A DNA stretch of 64,000 nt from NCBI RefSeq assembly GCF_900129005.1, contig NZ_FQUN01000007.1, positions 235,428-299,427 of the forward strand, written 5' to 3'. This document shows, one piece after another, positions 24,040-31,968 of this stretch. The position numbers were made by a program, and so were the translations under genes. Within the stretch, counting starts at the first letter, position 1. Each line of letters opens with the position of its first letter. A model generated the notes under the pieces. It had not been told where the DNA came from and searched no databases. It saw only the letters and a program-made list of their open reading frames with translations. Origin of the DNA: Leeuwenhoekiella marinoflava DSM 3653. Its GTDB lineage: Bacteria > Bacteroidota > Bacteroidia > Flavobacteriales > Flavobacteriaceae.

Positions 24040-25302
24040 ATGAATTTTGAAAGAATTAGAGAAAAATTAAACATCCTTGCTGATGCGGCTAAGTATGACG
24101 TGTCGTGCTCCAGTAGTGGGAGTAATCGCAAGAACACCACAAAGGGTCTTGGTGACAGCTCAGGTATGGGTATCTGTCACAGCTATACGGAAGATGGACG
24201 GTGTATTTCTTTATTGAAGATTTTGCTAACCAATCACTGTATTTTTGATTGTGCCTATTGTGTAAGCCGAAAAAGTAACGACATCAAACGCGCGGGTTTT
24301 AAAATTCAAGAGGTAGTAGACCTCACCATAAATTTTTACCGACGCAATTATATTGAAGGTTTATTTCTGAGTAGCGGAATCTTTTCAAGTCCAGATTACA
24401 CGATGGAACGTTTAATAGAAGTAGCCAAAAAGCTTCGGTTAGAAGAGAATTTCAACGGGTATATTCATTTAAAATCAATTCCCGGTTGTAGTGATGAGTT
24501 GATGCGGGAAGCTGGTTTGTATGCAGATCGACTTTCTATAAATATTGAGATTCCCACAGTTTCTGGTCTTAAATTACTTGCGCCGGAAAAAGATCATAAA
24601 GATTTTATCAAACCAATGGAAAAGGTTAAGAATGAAATCATACAATATCAAGCAGATAAAAAACTCATAAAAAGCACGCCGGTTTATGCGCCGGCAGGGC
24701 AGAGTACCCAGATGATTGTAGGTGCAACGGGAGAAAGCGATAAGGATATTATGTATTCTGCTGTGCATTACTACAGCACGTATAAAATGAAGCGGGTGTA
24801 TTATTCGGGCTATGTGCCGGTTTTACAAGATGAGCGCTTACCTGCATTAGGAACCGAAGTGCCTATGCTACGGGAAAACAGACTCTATCAAACAGACTGG
24901 TTGCTGCGTTTTTATGGCTTTGATGTGCGTGAGATTTTGAATAATCAGCATCCCAATTTGGATGTAGATATTGATCCTAAATTGAGCTGGGCGCTTCGTA
25001 ATATGCATTTGTTTCCGGTTGATGTGAACAAAGCAGAAAAGCGAATGCTCGTAAGAATTCCAGGATTGGGAATGCTTTCAGTAAATAAGATTTTAAACGC
25101 TAGGAAGTATAGAAAATTGAATTGGGAAAATTTGAAAGCTATCGGTATTGCGATGAATCGGGCTAAGTATTTTATGGTTTGCGATTCTAAAGACTGGGAG
25201 CGCAAAGATCTAGAGCCTGCTCATATCAAGAGTATGATTTTGCAGAGTTCTCAAAGCAAATATCAGAAAATGTATAGCAATCAGTTAAGACTGTTTAACT
25301 GA
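24040..25302 (+). CDS. Radical SAM protein, putative DNA modification/repair (TIGR03916 type)
   Basis: This 420-residue radical SAM enzyme has its 4Fe-4S cysteines at 67, 71 and 74 in NHCIFDCAYC, a CX3CX2C spacing. Other recognisable segments are DVSCSSSGSNRKNT near the N-terminus, HLKSIPGCSDELM and STPVYAPAGQSTQMIVGATGE. A C-terminal helix-hairpin-helix at about residues 345-375 (VRIPGLGMLSVNKILNARKY) should bind DNA. Members of this family sit beside a TIGR03915 protein, as here (the stop and next start overlap by one base), and are thought to act on damaged or modified DNA. The actual reaction is not established. A divergent LexA-like regulator suggests damage induction. Confidence 0.88.
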   Translation: MNFERIREKLNILADAAKYDVSCSSSGSNRKNTTKGLGDSSGMGICHSYTEDGRCISLLKILLTNHCIFDCAYCVSRKSNDIKRAGFKIQEVVDLTINFYRRNYIEGLFLSSGIFSSPDYTMERLIEVAKKLRLEENFNGYIHLKSIPGCSDELMREAGLYADRLSINIEIPTVSGLKLLAPEKDHKDFIKPMEKVKNEIIQYQADKKLIKSTPVYAPAGQSTQMIVGATGESDKDIMYSAVHYYSTYKMKRVYYSGYVPVLQDERLPALGTEVPMLRENRLYQTDWLLRFYGFDVREILNNQHPNLDVDIDPKLSWALRNMHLFPVDVNKAEKRMLVRIPGLGMLSVNKILNARKYRKLNWENLKAIGIAMNRAKYFMVCDSKDWERKDLEPAHIKSMILQSSQSKYQKMYSNQLRLFN

Positions 25303-26048
25303 TGAAAACTCATACGCTTAAATACGACAGCACTTTTGAAGGACTGCTTACTGCGGTTTTTACGGTTTATGAAGAGCGGTTGTCTTCAGTACTAATAGTT
25401 GAAGAACGTTTTTTTGAAGCAAATTTTTTCTCAAAAGTGAATGAAGTTTTCACAGATGAAAGCAAGGCATCCCGGGTTTGGGAAGGATTAAAAGAGTTTC
25501 AGCAATTTAGGACTTCGGTTTATCGCTCGTTTTTAAGTGAACTCCCAGATAAAGAAGTTTACATTCTAGATGCTATTCGATATGTATTAAAAACTAGAAA
25601 TGATAAAGATTACGGGCAACCTTCGGTTTTAAAATTGGCTCAACTAACTAAACAGATTGGCCGGGAAAAACATAGAATGAAAGCATTTGTACGTTTTAAA
25701 CGAACTAAAGATGATGTATATGTAGCTATCATAGAGCCTGATTTTAATGTACTTCCGCTAATAGCAAGACATTTTAAAAACAGATATGCAGATCAGCAGT
25801 TTGTGATCTATGATCGAAAGCGTAACTATGGTATTTTTTATGATTTAAATACCGTTGAACTTATAGAACTTGATTTTGATGATGCTGTCTTAAAAGAAGC
25901 GCTTCACGATGAAGAAATGCATTATGATAAAATGTGGCAAGACTATTTTATCAGTACCGGTATTAAGAGTAGAATCAATAAAAAGCTGCATTTGCGACAC
26001 GTTCCTAAACGCTACTGGAAGTATTTAAATGAAAAAAATCCACTTTAA
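25302..26048 (+). CDS. TIGR03915-type putative DNA metabolism protein
   Basis: This 248-residue protein is translationally coupled to the radical SAM gene (TGATG overlap). It opens with TLKYDSTFEGLLTAVFTVYE. The centre has LAQLTKQIGREKHRMKAFVRF and IEPDFNVLPLIARHFKNRYAD. It ends KHLRHVPKRYWKYL-like, close to the family pattern. Part of the family resembles the uracil-DNA-glycosylase neighbourhood architecture, but no catalytic residue can be assigned here. It is the standard partner of TIGR03916 proteins, so a two-component DNA repair system is inferred. Confidence 0.85.
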   Translation: MKTHTLKYDSTFEGLLTAVFTVYEERLSSVLIVEERFFEANFFSKVNEVFTDESKASRVWEGLKEFQQFRTSVYRSFLSELPDKEVYILDAIRYVLKTRNDKDYGQPSVLKLAQLTKQIGREKHRMKAFVRFKRTKDDVYVAIIEPDFNVLPLIARHFKNRYADQQFVIYDRKRNYGIFYDLNTVELIELDFDDAVLKEALHDEEMHYDKMWQDYFISTGIKSRINKKLHLRHVPKRYWKYLNEKNPL

Positions 26049-26093
26049 AAAGATTTGGTTATTTTTAATTCATTAACCCAAAAAAATCAGATT

Positions 26094-26312
26094 ATGAAAA
26101 GAATTCTTTTAAATGTATTTATGATCGCTATAACGGTATCAGTTTACTCATGTAGAGAAACCACTCAAGAAAAAACAGAAGAAGCAGTTGAAGCGATGGG
26201 AGAGGATATTGAGAATGCAGCAGAAGAAGCTGGTGATGCAATACAAGAAGGTGCAGATGAACTCAACGATGAAATACAAGGTAACGATGATGTAATGGAT
26301 GATGACGCATAA
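26094..26312 (+). CDS. Small acidic lipoprotein, SCRET family (copy 3)
   Basis: The protein has 72 residues from the ATG at 26094; an upstream in-frame ATG at 26055 would add 13 residues ahead of a normal signal peptide. The signal MKRILLNVFMIAITVSV ends at YSC, then RETTQEKTEEAVEAMG and an acidic amphipathic helix with repeated Ala-Gly-Asp-Ala-type units, ending EIQGNDDVMDDDA. It is closely related to copy 4. The function is unknown. It follows the repair pair by 45 bp and could be cotranscribed with it. Confidence 0.78.
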   Translation: MKRILLNVFMIAITVSVYSCRETTQEKTEEAVEAMGEDIENAAEEAGDAIQEGADELNDEIQGNDDVMDDDA

Positions 26313-26333
26313 TAGTGTCACTTAAATATTGAG

Positions 26334-26368
26334 AAAAGCATTTTAAAAGAAATTTTAAGATGCTTTTT
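26334..26368 (+). terminator. Terminator after mini-lipoprotein copy 3
   Basis: AAAAGCATTTTAAAA and ATTTTAAGATGCTTTTT form an AT-rich stem with one bulge, ending in a T run. It would end the 24040-26312 transcription unit. Confidence 0.65.
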
Positions 26369-26519
26369 GTTTTTATTGGTAAAATGATTTTTTTTGAAAA
26401 ATTAAAAAAACGGTCAGTCTCTGTTAATCAAATCGTTGTAAAGATTGCGATATTTTTAGCAAAAATGTAAATCGATAAAAAATTTAATAAAATTTAAGAA
26501 TAAGCGATGTTAATTTATA

Positions 26520-26527
26520 TACATTTG
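26520..26527 (+). promoter_or_regulatory. TAnnTTTG -7 box for mini-lipoprotein copy 4
   Basis: TACATTTG matches the -7 consensus and lies 35 bp before the ATG at 26562. Copy 4 therefore probably has its own promoter, separate from copy 3. Confidence 0.45.
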
Positions 26528-26561
26528 GCATCGATTAACGCTAATTAAAATTACATCAATT

Positions 26562-26798
26562 ATGAAAAAATTTATGTTCAGTGCATTTGCACTATTACTA
26601 ATGGTATCTGTTTCTGCTTGTCGCGAAACTACTGAAGACAAAACTGAAGACGCTATGGAAAGCGCTGCTGATGATATGGGTGATGCTATGGATGACGCAG
26701 GAGACGCTGTAGAGGAAGCTGCTGAAGACACTGGTGATGCTATCGAAGAAGGTGCTCAGGAAGTAGAAGATGAAGTTGAAGGAAACGACGACATGTAA
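26562..26798 (+). CDS. Small acidic lipoprotein, SCRET family (copy 4)
   Basis: The protein has 78 residues. A signal peptide (MKKFMFSAFALLLMVSV) ends at SAC, then RETTEDKTEDAMESAADD and a strongly acidic alanine-rich helix with a DDAGDAVEEAAEDTGDAI pattern, closing EVEGNDDM. The EGNDDM end matches the QGNDDV of copy 3, which shows recent common ancestry. There are almost no basic residues after the cleavage site. The function is unknown. A cation-binding or envelope-spacer role would suit the composition but is a guess. It has its own promoter-like box and a terminator. Confidence 0.8.
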   Translation: MKKFMFSAFALLLMVSVSACRETTEDKTEDAMESAADDMGDAMDDAGDAVEEAAEDTGDAIEEGAQEVEDEVEGNDDM

Positions 26799-26821
26799 TA
26801 TTCTCTTTTGAGATATAATAG

Positions 26822-26852
26822 AAAAGCCCCGAAGTAATTCGAGGCTTTTTTT
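26822..26852 (+). terminator. Terminator between mini-lipoprotein copy 4 and fabD
   Basis: AAAAGCC-CCGAA and TTCG-AGGCTTTT pair around GTAA with one mismatch, followed by a T run. fabD ends convergently 23 bp away, so it may work in both directions. Confidence 0.8.
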
Positions 26853-26874
26853 ATGTGTAAAACTTTCTAACTTT

Positions 26875-27756
26875 TTAGATAGAAGCACTACTGGTCTGTG
26901 CTTGTCTGTCTATTTTTTTTACGAGACCTTGTAAAACTTTACCGGGGCCTACTTCAATAAATTCGGTAGCGCCATCAGCTATCATATTTTGAACACTTTG
27001 TGTCCATTTTACAGGAGCTGTTAATTGAAACAATAAGTTTTTTTTAATTTCAGCAGGATCTGTAACCGCAGTAGTACTTACATTTTGATAGATAGGACAT
27101 TTAGGTTCGCTAAAAGTGGTCATTTCTATAGCTGCAGCAAGTTCTTCACGGGCTGGTTCCATAAGTGGAGAGTGAAAAGCACCACCTACGGGTAATACAA
27201 GTGCACGTTTTGCGCCGCGTTCCTTAAGTCTTTCACAAGCCTCATTTACAGCTTCAACAGTTCCAGATATTATGAGTTGCCCGGGGCAATTATAGTTTGC
27301 AGCAACTACAACACCATCAACGTCAGCACAAACAGCTTCAACAAGTTCGTCTTCAAGGCCTAAAATAGCAGCCATTGTAGAAGGGGTTGTATCGCAAGCT
27401 TTTTGCATTGCCTGAGCACGCTGAGAAACCAATCTTAAGCTGTCTTCAAAACTTAAAACGCCATTAGCTACAAGAGCCGATATTTCACCTAAAGAGTGAC
27501 CGGCAACCATTTGCGGTACTGCTTCTTCACCTAAGGCTTTGAATAAAGCAACTGAATGTAAAAAGATAGCAGGTTGAGTTACTTTAGTTTCCTTGAGTTC
27601 TTCGGCGGTGCCTTCAAACATAATTTTTGTAATGTCAAAGCCTAAAATTTCATTTGCTTTTTTAAATAATTCACGAGCTGTTTCTGATGCTTCGTAAACG
27701 TCTTTACCCATTCCGGTAAATTGAGCTCCCTGTCCGGGAAAGATATATGCTTTCAT
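26875..27756 (-). CDS. fabD: Malonyl-CoA:ACP transacylase FabD
   Basis: FabD moves malonyl from CoA to acyl carrier protein for fatty acid elongation. The protein has 293 residues, the usual length. It starts MKAYIFPGQGAQFTGMG and has the nucleophile Ser88 in VAGHSLGEISA. The active-site histidine is in GGAFHSPLM near residue 195, and the C-terminus has EVGPGKVLQGLVKK. It is monocistronic here, away from other fab genes. The start is supported by the family N-terminus. Confidence 0.96.
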   Translation of the reverse strand: MKAYIFPGQGAQFTGMGKDVYEASETARELFKKANEILGFDITKIMFEGTAEELKETKVTQPAIFLHSVALFKALGEEAVPQMVAGHSLGEISALVANGVLSFEDSLRLVSQRAQAMQKACDTTPSTMAAILGLEDELVEAVCADVDGVVVAANYNCPGQLIISGTVEAVNEACERLKERGAKRALVLPVGGAFHSPLMEPAREELAAAIEMTTFSEPKCPIYQNVSTTAVTDPAEIKKNLLFQLTAPVKWTQSVQNMIADGATEFIEVGPGKVLQGLVKKIDRQAQTSSASI

Positions 27757-27882
27757 AAATAGATTTTTCTAAAAAGTGTTGCAAAAATACACATACACAA
27801 ATGGATTTAGAAATTATAAATACCAAGTGAGGTTTTATTCTTGTAAAGTTTCTAATTTTAAGTGATTTATAAAACGATTTAA

Positions 27883-28276
27883 ATGATGAGCAAGAATGAT
27901 CTTCAAAAAGCAATCGCTTTATTATTCTGTATTCTTTCTGCAACAGGATTATACGCTCAATACAATGCTATAAATAACATTACTATCAACCCTATGCCTG
28001 AAAATCACTGGGTAAATGAAAATAAAAGAGCATCTATAAAAGAGTCTAAAATGCAAGTCGAATTTTTTTTTAGAACAAAAAGATTCTCACCAATACATTT
28101 ATATTGTAGATGGTCAAGTGCTAGAGCCGCAAGTGCTTCAGGAATTTAAAAGCAGCATTTTAGAACAGGCAAAAGCCATTCATTTTGTACGCTCAGTAGA
28201 TAGTATTATGGGATATCCTTCTAAACGTAAACGTATGTTAATCTTAATTACTACAGATATTGTGAGTGATAACTAA
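27883..28276 (+). pseudogene. Small secreted protein gene split by a T9 tract frameshift
   Basis: The first frame encodes a signal peptide (DLQKAIALLFCILSATGLYAQ) and a polar region to KESKMQVEF. It then enters nine T at 28063-28071. Beyond the tract this frame becomes unlike protein and ends at 28149. The next frame gives a coherent run, EQKDSHQYIYIVDGQVLEPQ to LILITTDIVSDN, ending at 28276. Removing one T restores a single protein of about 130 residues. It could be a pseudogene, a slippage-controlled gene or a sequencing error. No family is recognised. ATG codons at 27883 and 27886 are both possible starts. Confidence 0.7.
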
Positions 28277-28294
28277 TCTTTCTGATTAATCTAT

Positions 28295-28795
28295 TTATAC
28301 TTTTAAAGAGCCGGTTTCGCCTAGATCGGTTTCTTCTCCCGTTACTGCCGAGTATGCCATTTTTAGAAGGCTTACAAATTTGTTAGACTTGGCATCCCAA
28401 TATTGGGCTGTTTTCGGTACAAACTTTATCGCAGTAAGATTAGCATCGTTAATACCATCAAACCAAGCGTCATCACTTTTACCGTATAAATCTTCAAGTA
28501 TTGCTCTTTCTTTTGTGATTGTAGCTAGACCATAAACGCTTAAAAATTCCATATCAGATGGTTTTGCGTAAAATAATTGAGCTTCAGGATCTTTCTGAAT
28601 GTTTGCATTGTGATCACTATCTGCGCCACTTAGAAACCAAATGTTTCCGGCTTCATCAACTTTTTTAGTTGACATAGGAATTGCATCAATAGGTGTGTTC
28701 TTTAAATCGGTCGCAAGCATTGCAAAATCTATCGAAGTAGCAAGATCTTCAAGTTTTTTACGGGCTTCTTTGTTGAAAAGGTTTTCGGTACTCAT
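28295..28795 (-). CDS. Pyridoxamine 5'-phosphate oxidase-like general stress protein
   Basis: This 166-residue split-barrel flavin-binding protein resembles Bacillus general stress protein 26. It opens ENLFNKEARKKLEDLATSI, followed by FAMLATDLKNTPIDAIPMST and GNIWFLSGADSDHNANI. LSVYGLATITKERAILEDLY and a late WFDGIND region are typical of this subfamily. It may bind FMN or another flavin. Enzyme activity is not shown for most members. It is a single gene with no operon partner. Confidence 0.82.
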   Translation of the reverse strand: MSTENLFNKEARKKLEDLATSIDFAMLATDLKNTPIDAIPMSTKKVDEAGNIWFLSGADSDHNANIQKDPEAQLFYAKPSDMEFLSVYGLATITKERAILEDLYGKSDDAWFDGINDANLTAIKFVPKTAQYWDAKSNKFVSLLKMAYSAVTGEETDLGETGSLKV

Positions 28796-28891
28796 AGCTT
28801 TAGTTTTTATTTAAAGTTAAACCGAAAGCAACCACTTAATTATCAAGACTTCGCCAAAATTTAAGCGGAAACAATTAAAGTGTGTTAATTA

Positions 28892-29740
28892 TCAACTATA
28901 CTCCTGGAGTATCGCTTTCGCGGAAGCGTAATAGTTTCCGCCAAAAAGATTTACGTGAGCTAAAATATAATACAGCTGCCAGAGTCTGATGCGTTCTTTC
29001 CATCCCTGTTGAAGTGGAAAAATCTCATTGTAATGATCAAATATTTCTGATTCAAACCCTCCAAAGAGATACATCAAAGCGATGTCCATCTCACGTGGAG
29101 CATAGCAAGTCGCAGGGTCAATTAGTATAGGTTCACCATTTTTGCCCAGCATATAATTACCAGACCACAGGTCGCCGTGAATTAAGGCCGCCGGCTCTTT
29201 AGGGATTAATTTTGAAATTTCAGTATAAAAACCTTCAAGGTTTGAGAATCTATAGCCACGTTCAGTCGCCATTTTAAACTGAGGTTCTAAACGCTGATTG
29301 ATGTAGAAGTCAAGAGCATTATTTTCGGTAGCATTGTACTGTGGTAAGCTGCCAATGTAGTTGTCTTTTTCAAAACCAAAGGCATCAGTGTTTTTATGCA
29401 TCGCGGCTAATTGGTGTCCGAATTTTTTTGAAAAATTAGTAGTTTCATTACCGGATTGTAAATACTCAAGCAGTATAAAACTTTGATCTTTAAAATAGCC
29501 GGTCTTAATAACCTTTGGAGTTGCAAAACTATTTGAATCTGCAATATACTGAAGCCCGAGCGCTTCTAACTCAAACATATTTGGAAATTTACGGGCACTA
29601 TTTACTTTTATAATTAAGTCTTGAGAGAAAGTTTCAACCTTATAAACGTCATTAATATCTCCGCCATAAAGCGGACTGACTTCCTTTATCTGAGCGTCAA
29701 GTATTTCGGATAAATATTTTTTAAAGGTCTCGTTTAACAT
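28892..29740 (-). CDS. Fructosamine kinase-family protein
   Basis: This 282-residue protein of the fructosamine/ketosamine-3-kinase fold may phosphorylate sugars attached to protein amines. The N-terminal lobe has DLIIKVNSARKFPNMFELEA with the ATP-binding Lys and Glu. The catalytic loop is ALIHGDLWSGNYML, followed by LIDPATCYAPREMDIALMYL. The start overlaps the folA stop by 20 bp, so the genes are cotranscribed. A compound palindrome forms the last codons (see 28898-28928) without breaking the frame. Confidence 0.9.
   Translation of the reverse strand: MLNETFKKYLSEILDAQIKEVSPLYGGDINDVYKVETFSQDLIIKVNSARKFPNMFELEALGLQYIADSNSFATPKVIKTGYFKDQSFILLEYLQSGNETTNFSKKFGHQLAAMHKNTDAFGFEKDNYIGSLPQYNATENNALDFYINQRLEPQFKMATERGYRFSNLEGFYTEISKLIPKEPAALIHGDLWSGNYMLGKNGEPILIDPATCYAPREMDIALMYLFGGFESEIFDHYNEIFPLQQGWKERIRLWQLYYILAHVNLFGGNYYASAKAILQEYS
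28898..28928. repeat. Two abutting palindromes at the end of the kinase gene
   Basis: ATACTCC-T-GGAGTAT at 28898-28912 is directly followed by CGCTTTCGCGGAAGCG at 28913-28928, each an inverted repeat (the second with two mismatched bases at one paired position). They encode the last residues YASAKAILQEY of the kinase. Small dispersed palindromes with a CTTTCGCGAAAG-type core are common in some Flavobacteriaceae, from memory. Confidence 0.5.
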
Positions 29741-30218
29741 AGGTTAAATAGGTAAACGCATAAGCATGACGTTCATCTTTTTGATGCTCTTCAGTGTTGA
29801 TTAATTCCCATCTATTTTCATCAATTTCCGGAAAGAAAGCGTCGGCTTCAAAAGTTTCGTGAACACGCGTAAGTTCTATATGTGTAGCTTGGTCTAGTGC
29901 AAGTTTGTAAATCTCTCCACCGCCTATGACATATAGTTTATCGTCTTCTTTTTTGCCGGCCTCAATGGCATCTTCAAGGCTGTTTACTACAACAATTTCA
30001 TCAGGAGCCTTATAATCTTGCTTACGGGTAATTACAATATGTTTACGATTAGGAAGCGGTTTTGGGAAGGTTTCAAATGTTTTACGCCCCATAATTATAG
30101 GGTGATGCGAAGTGAGTTTTTTAAAACGCTTAAAATCATCAGGTAGATGCCAAACCAGATTGTTATCTTTACCCAGCGCATTATTTTCTGCGGCGGCAGC
30201 TATTAAAATAATTTTCAT
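29721..30218 (-). CDS. folA: Dihydrofolate reductase
   Basis: FolA reduces dihydrofolate with NADPH, regenerating the cofactor used by ThyA (encoded at about 35 kb). The 165-residue protein has the canonical MKIILIAAAAENNALGKDN start and LVWHLPDDFKRFK with the catalytic Asp near 28. The NADPH motifs IIMGRKTFETFPKPLPNR and LYVIGGGEIYKLAL are present. It is the middle gene of the unit 2TM protein-folA-fructosamine kinase: 2 bp after the 2TM gene and overlapping the kinase start. Confidence 0.97.
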   Translation of the reverse strand: MKIILIAAAAENNALGKDNNLVWHLPDDFKRFKKLTSHHPIIMGRKTFETFPKPLPNRKHIVITRKQDYKAPDEIVVVNSLEDAIEAGKKEDDKLYVIGGGEIYKLALDQATHIELTRVHETFEADAFFPEIDENRWELINTEEHQKDERHAYAFTYLTYVKRDL

Positions 30219-30220
30219 GA

Positions 30221-30649
30221 TTAAGAATTTAATGGCTTGTCTGGTCTTGAAATAAACGTTTTCTGTTGTTCTGGAAGCGGATGCTCCCTATCAATTTGCT
30301 CCTGTAGTTTTACGATTTTAGCTTTTTGTTTGCTAACGAGTTTATCAATTTGCTCGTGTTCCCATTTTTTATTCATAAAACTGCCTAATAAAAAGACATT
30401 GAGAAAATGAATTAGAAATAAGAAAAACCAGATTAAAATTGCCCATACAAACCAATCAACTTGACCGGGTCTAAAGTCTGCTCCGAAGTCTAAAAATTTA
30501 TTCAAAACAATCAACAAAACTGCACCAGCAAGAAACACTACAAAATGTCTAAATAGATTCTTTTTTTGCTTAACCCGGTATTGTGCATACTCGATGAGTT
30601 CTCGCTGATCGCGATCTATTTTTGTGGTTTCTTGCTTTTTTGAGAACAT
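30221..30649 (-). CDS. 2TM-domain membrane protein
   Basis: This 142-residue protein has a charged N-terminus (ETTKIDRDQRELIEYAQYRVKQKK), two transmembrane helices at about 35-55 and 68-95 (FVVFLAGAVLLIVLNKF and WFVWAILIWFFLFLIHFLNVF), and a polar coiled tail. This is the flavobacterial 2TM domain, which also occurs on some LytTR-type kinases. The free-standing function is unknown. It is the first gene of the folA operon, and a TAAATTTG box lies upstream on the minus strand near 30685. Confidence 0.85.
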   Translation of the reverse strand: MFSKKQETTKIDRDQRELIEYAQYRVKQKKNLFRHFVVFLAGAVLLIVLNKFLDFGADFRPGQVDWFVWAILIWFFLFLIHFLNVFLLGSFMNKKWEHEQIDKLVSKQKAKIVKLQEQIDREHPLPEQQKTFISRPDKPLNS

Positions 30650-30707
30650 AAGAAAAAGTAAATTGTGTGAGAATCAAATTTACAAGTTTTAATCACGCTA
30701 TTACCTT

Positions 30708-31778
30708 ATGAAAAACTTAAAAAAGGAATTTCCGGTCACGGCAAATTACACACATCTTAATACCGCAGGGACGGGATTACTTTCAGAAACCTTATTAGAT
30801 TTTAGACAAAATCATGATCTAGATTACCTAGTGATGGGAAGTCTAATGAAAGACAATCAGGATAAATTCATAACAAAAGTAAGAGAAGATGTTGGGAGGT
30901 TTTTTAATTGCAAGGCACAGAACATTGCGCTTGTAACAAGTTTTTCTACTGGCTTTAATGTATTTTTAGAAGCTTTGCCAACTAAATCTAAAGTGTTACT
31001 CCTTGAAGAAGATTATCCATCTATAAATTGGCCTGTTGAAGCCCGGGATTTTGACATTAGTTATGCGAAGATAGATGTGAACTTAGAGGAGAATATTTTA
31101 AAGGCTGTTGAAAAGGAAAAGCCTAAAGTGTTGTGTGTGAGTCTGGTGCAATACATCAGCGGTGTCCAGCTAGATTTTGAGTTTTTAAAAACACTGAAAC
31201 AAGAATATCCTGATCTTTTGATTTGCGCAGATGGAACTCAATATTGTGGTGTTGCTCCGTTTGATTTTGAAAACAGCGGGATAGATGTTCTAGGAGCAAG
31301 TACCTATAAATGGCTTAATGCAGGTTATGGTAATGGTTTTTTTTTATTTAAAGATGAGGTTAAAGATCGCTTAAAGCCTAAAGCGATAGGGTTTGCCTCT
31401 ATTCGTGGAAAGTATAAAGAAGCGGGTGATACATTGATTGGTAAGTTTGAGCCGGGACATTTAGACACTCTAAACTCAGGAAGTTTGCAAGTTGCGATAC
31501 AACTTGTAAATAAGATAGGGTATAGCGCAATCACAGCACAGGTCGAACTTCTTAAAGAAAAAGCGCTAAATGCATTTGCTGAGCGTAATTTACTGGATGA
31601 AATTGTTGTAAATCGAAAACAGCATTCTTCAATCTTCAATATAAAAGGAGACCAAAAGCTTTTTGATAAATTAAAGGAGAACGATGTAATCTGTTCACAG
31701 CGCGGAAATGGAATACGGGTAAGTCTCCATTATTTTAATACTGAAGATGATTTAGGGAGGCTTTTGAAGTTAATTTAG
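30708..31778 (+). CDS. Class V aminotransferase / cysteine-desulfurase-like PLP enzyme
   Basis: This 356-residue fold-type I PLP enzyme carries the PLP lysine in LGASTYKWLNAGYGNGF. The N-terminus FPVTANYTHLNTAGTGLLS and ICADGTQYCGVAPFDF, with the Asp that contacts the PLP nitrogen, fit the class V (selenocysteine lyase, isopenicillin-N epimerase-like) group. No conserved cysteine loop for sulfur transfer is obvious, so it may act on an amino acid other than cysteine. It is divergent from the 2TM-folA unit and monocistronic. The specific reaction is not identified. Confidence 0.83.
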   Translation: MKNLKKEFPVTANYTHLNTAGTGLLSETLLDFRQNHDLDYLVMGSLMKDNQDKFITKVREDVGRFFNCKAQNIALVTSFSTGFNVFLEALPTKSKVLLLEEDYPSINWPVEARDFDISYAKIDVNLEENILKAVEKEKPKVLCVSLVQYISGVQLDFEFLKTLKQEYPDLLICADGTQYCGVAPFDFENSGIDVLGASTYKWLNAGYGNGFFLFKDEVKDRLKPKAIGFASIRGKYKEAGDTLIGKFEPGHLDTLNSGSLQVAIQLVNKIGYSAITAQVELLKEKALNAFAERNLLDEIVVNRKQHSSIFNIKGDQKLFDKLKENDVICSQRGNGIRVSLHYFNTEDDLGRLLKLI

Positions 31779-31911
31779 CATTGTATGGTGAATAGCTAGT
31801 GTTAAAATAATAAATAATAAGAATGAGATAACGTTTTCGTATTTCACTATCTGTTTTTAAATCTTTCAATAAATGGTTTTGTCTAAAAAATAAGTTCAAT
31901 ACAGGTGTTTT

Positions 31912-31944
31912 TTTGACTTTTGTCAATTAACAATCATAAATTTG
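31912..31944 (+). promoter_or_regulatory. Promoter for the CBM48-like gene
   Basis: TTTG at 31912-31915 and TAAATTTG at 31937-31944 are spaced 21 bp apart, close to the Bacteroidota -33/-7 pattern. The leader before the ATG at 31969 would be about 20 nt. Confidence 0.5.
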
Positions 31945-31968
31945 TAAAGAACTTAAAAAGAATTTGTT

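Noticed and set aside
22650..26798. Mini-lipoproteins as toxin-antitoxin or bacteriocin genes
   Set aside because: They have lipobox-type signals and no paired immunity gene or toxin-like domain, so this reading has no support.
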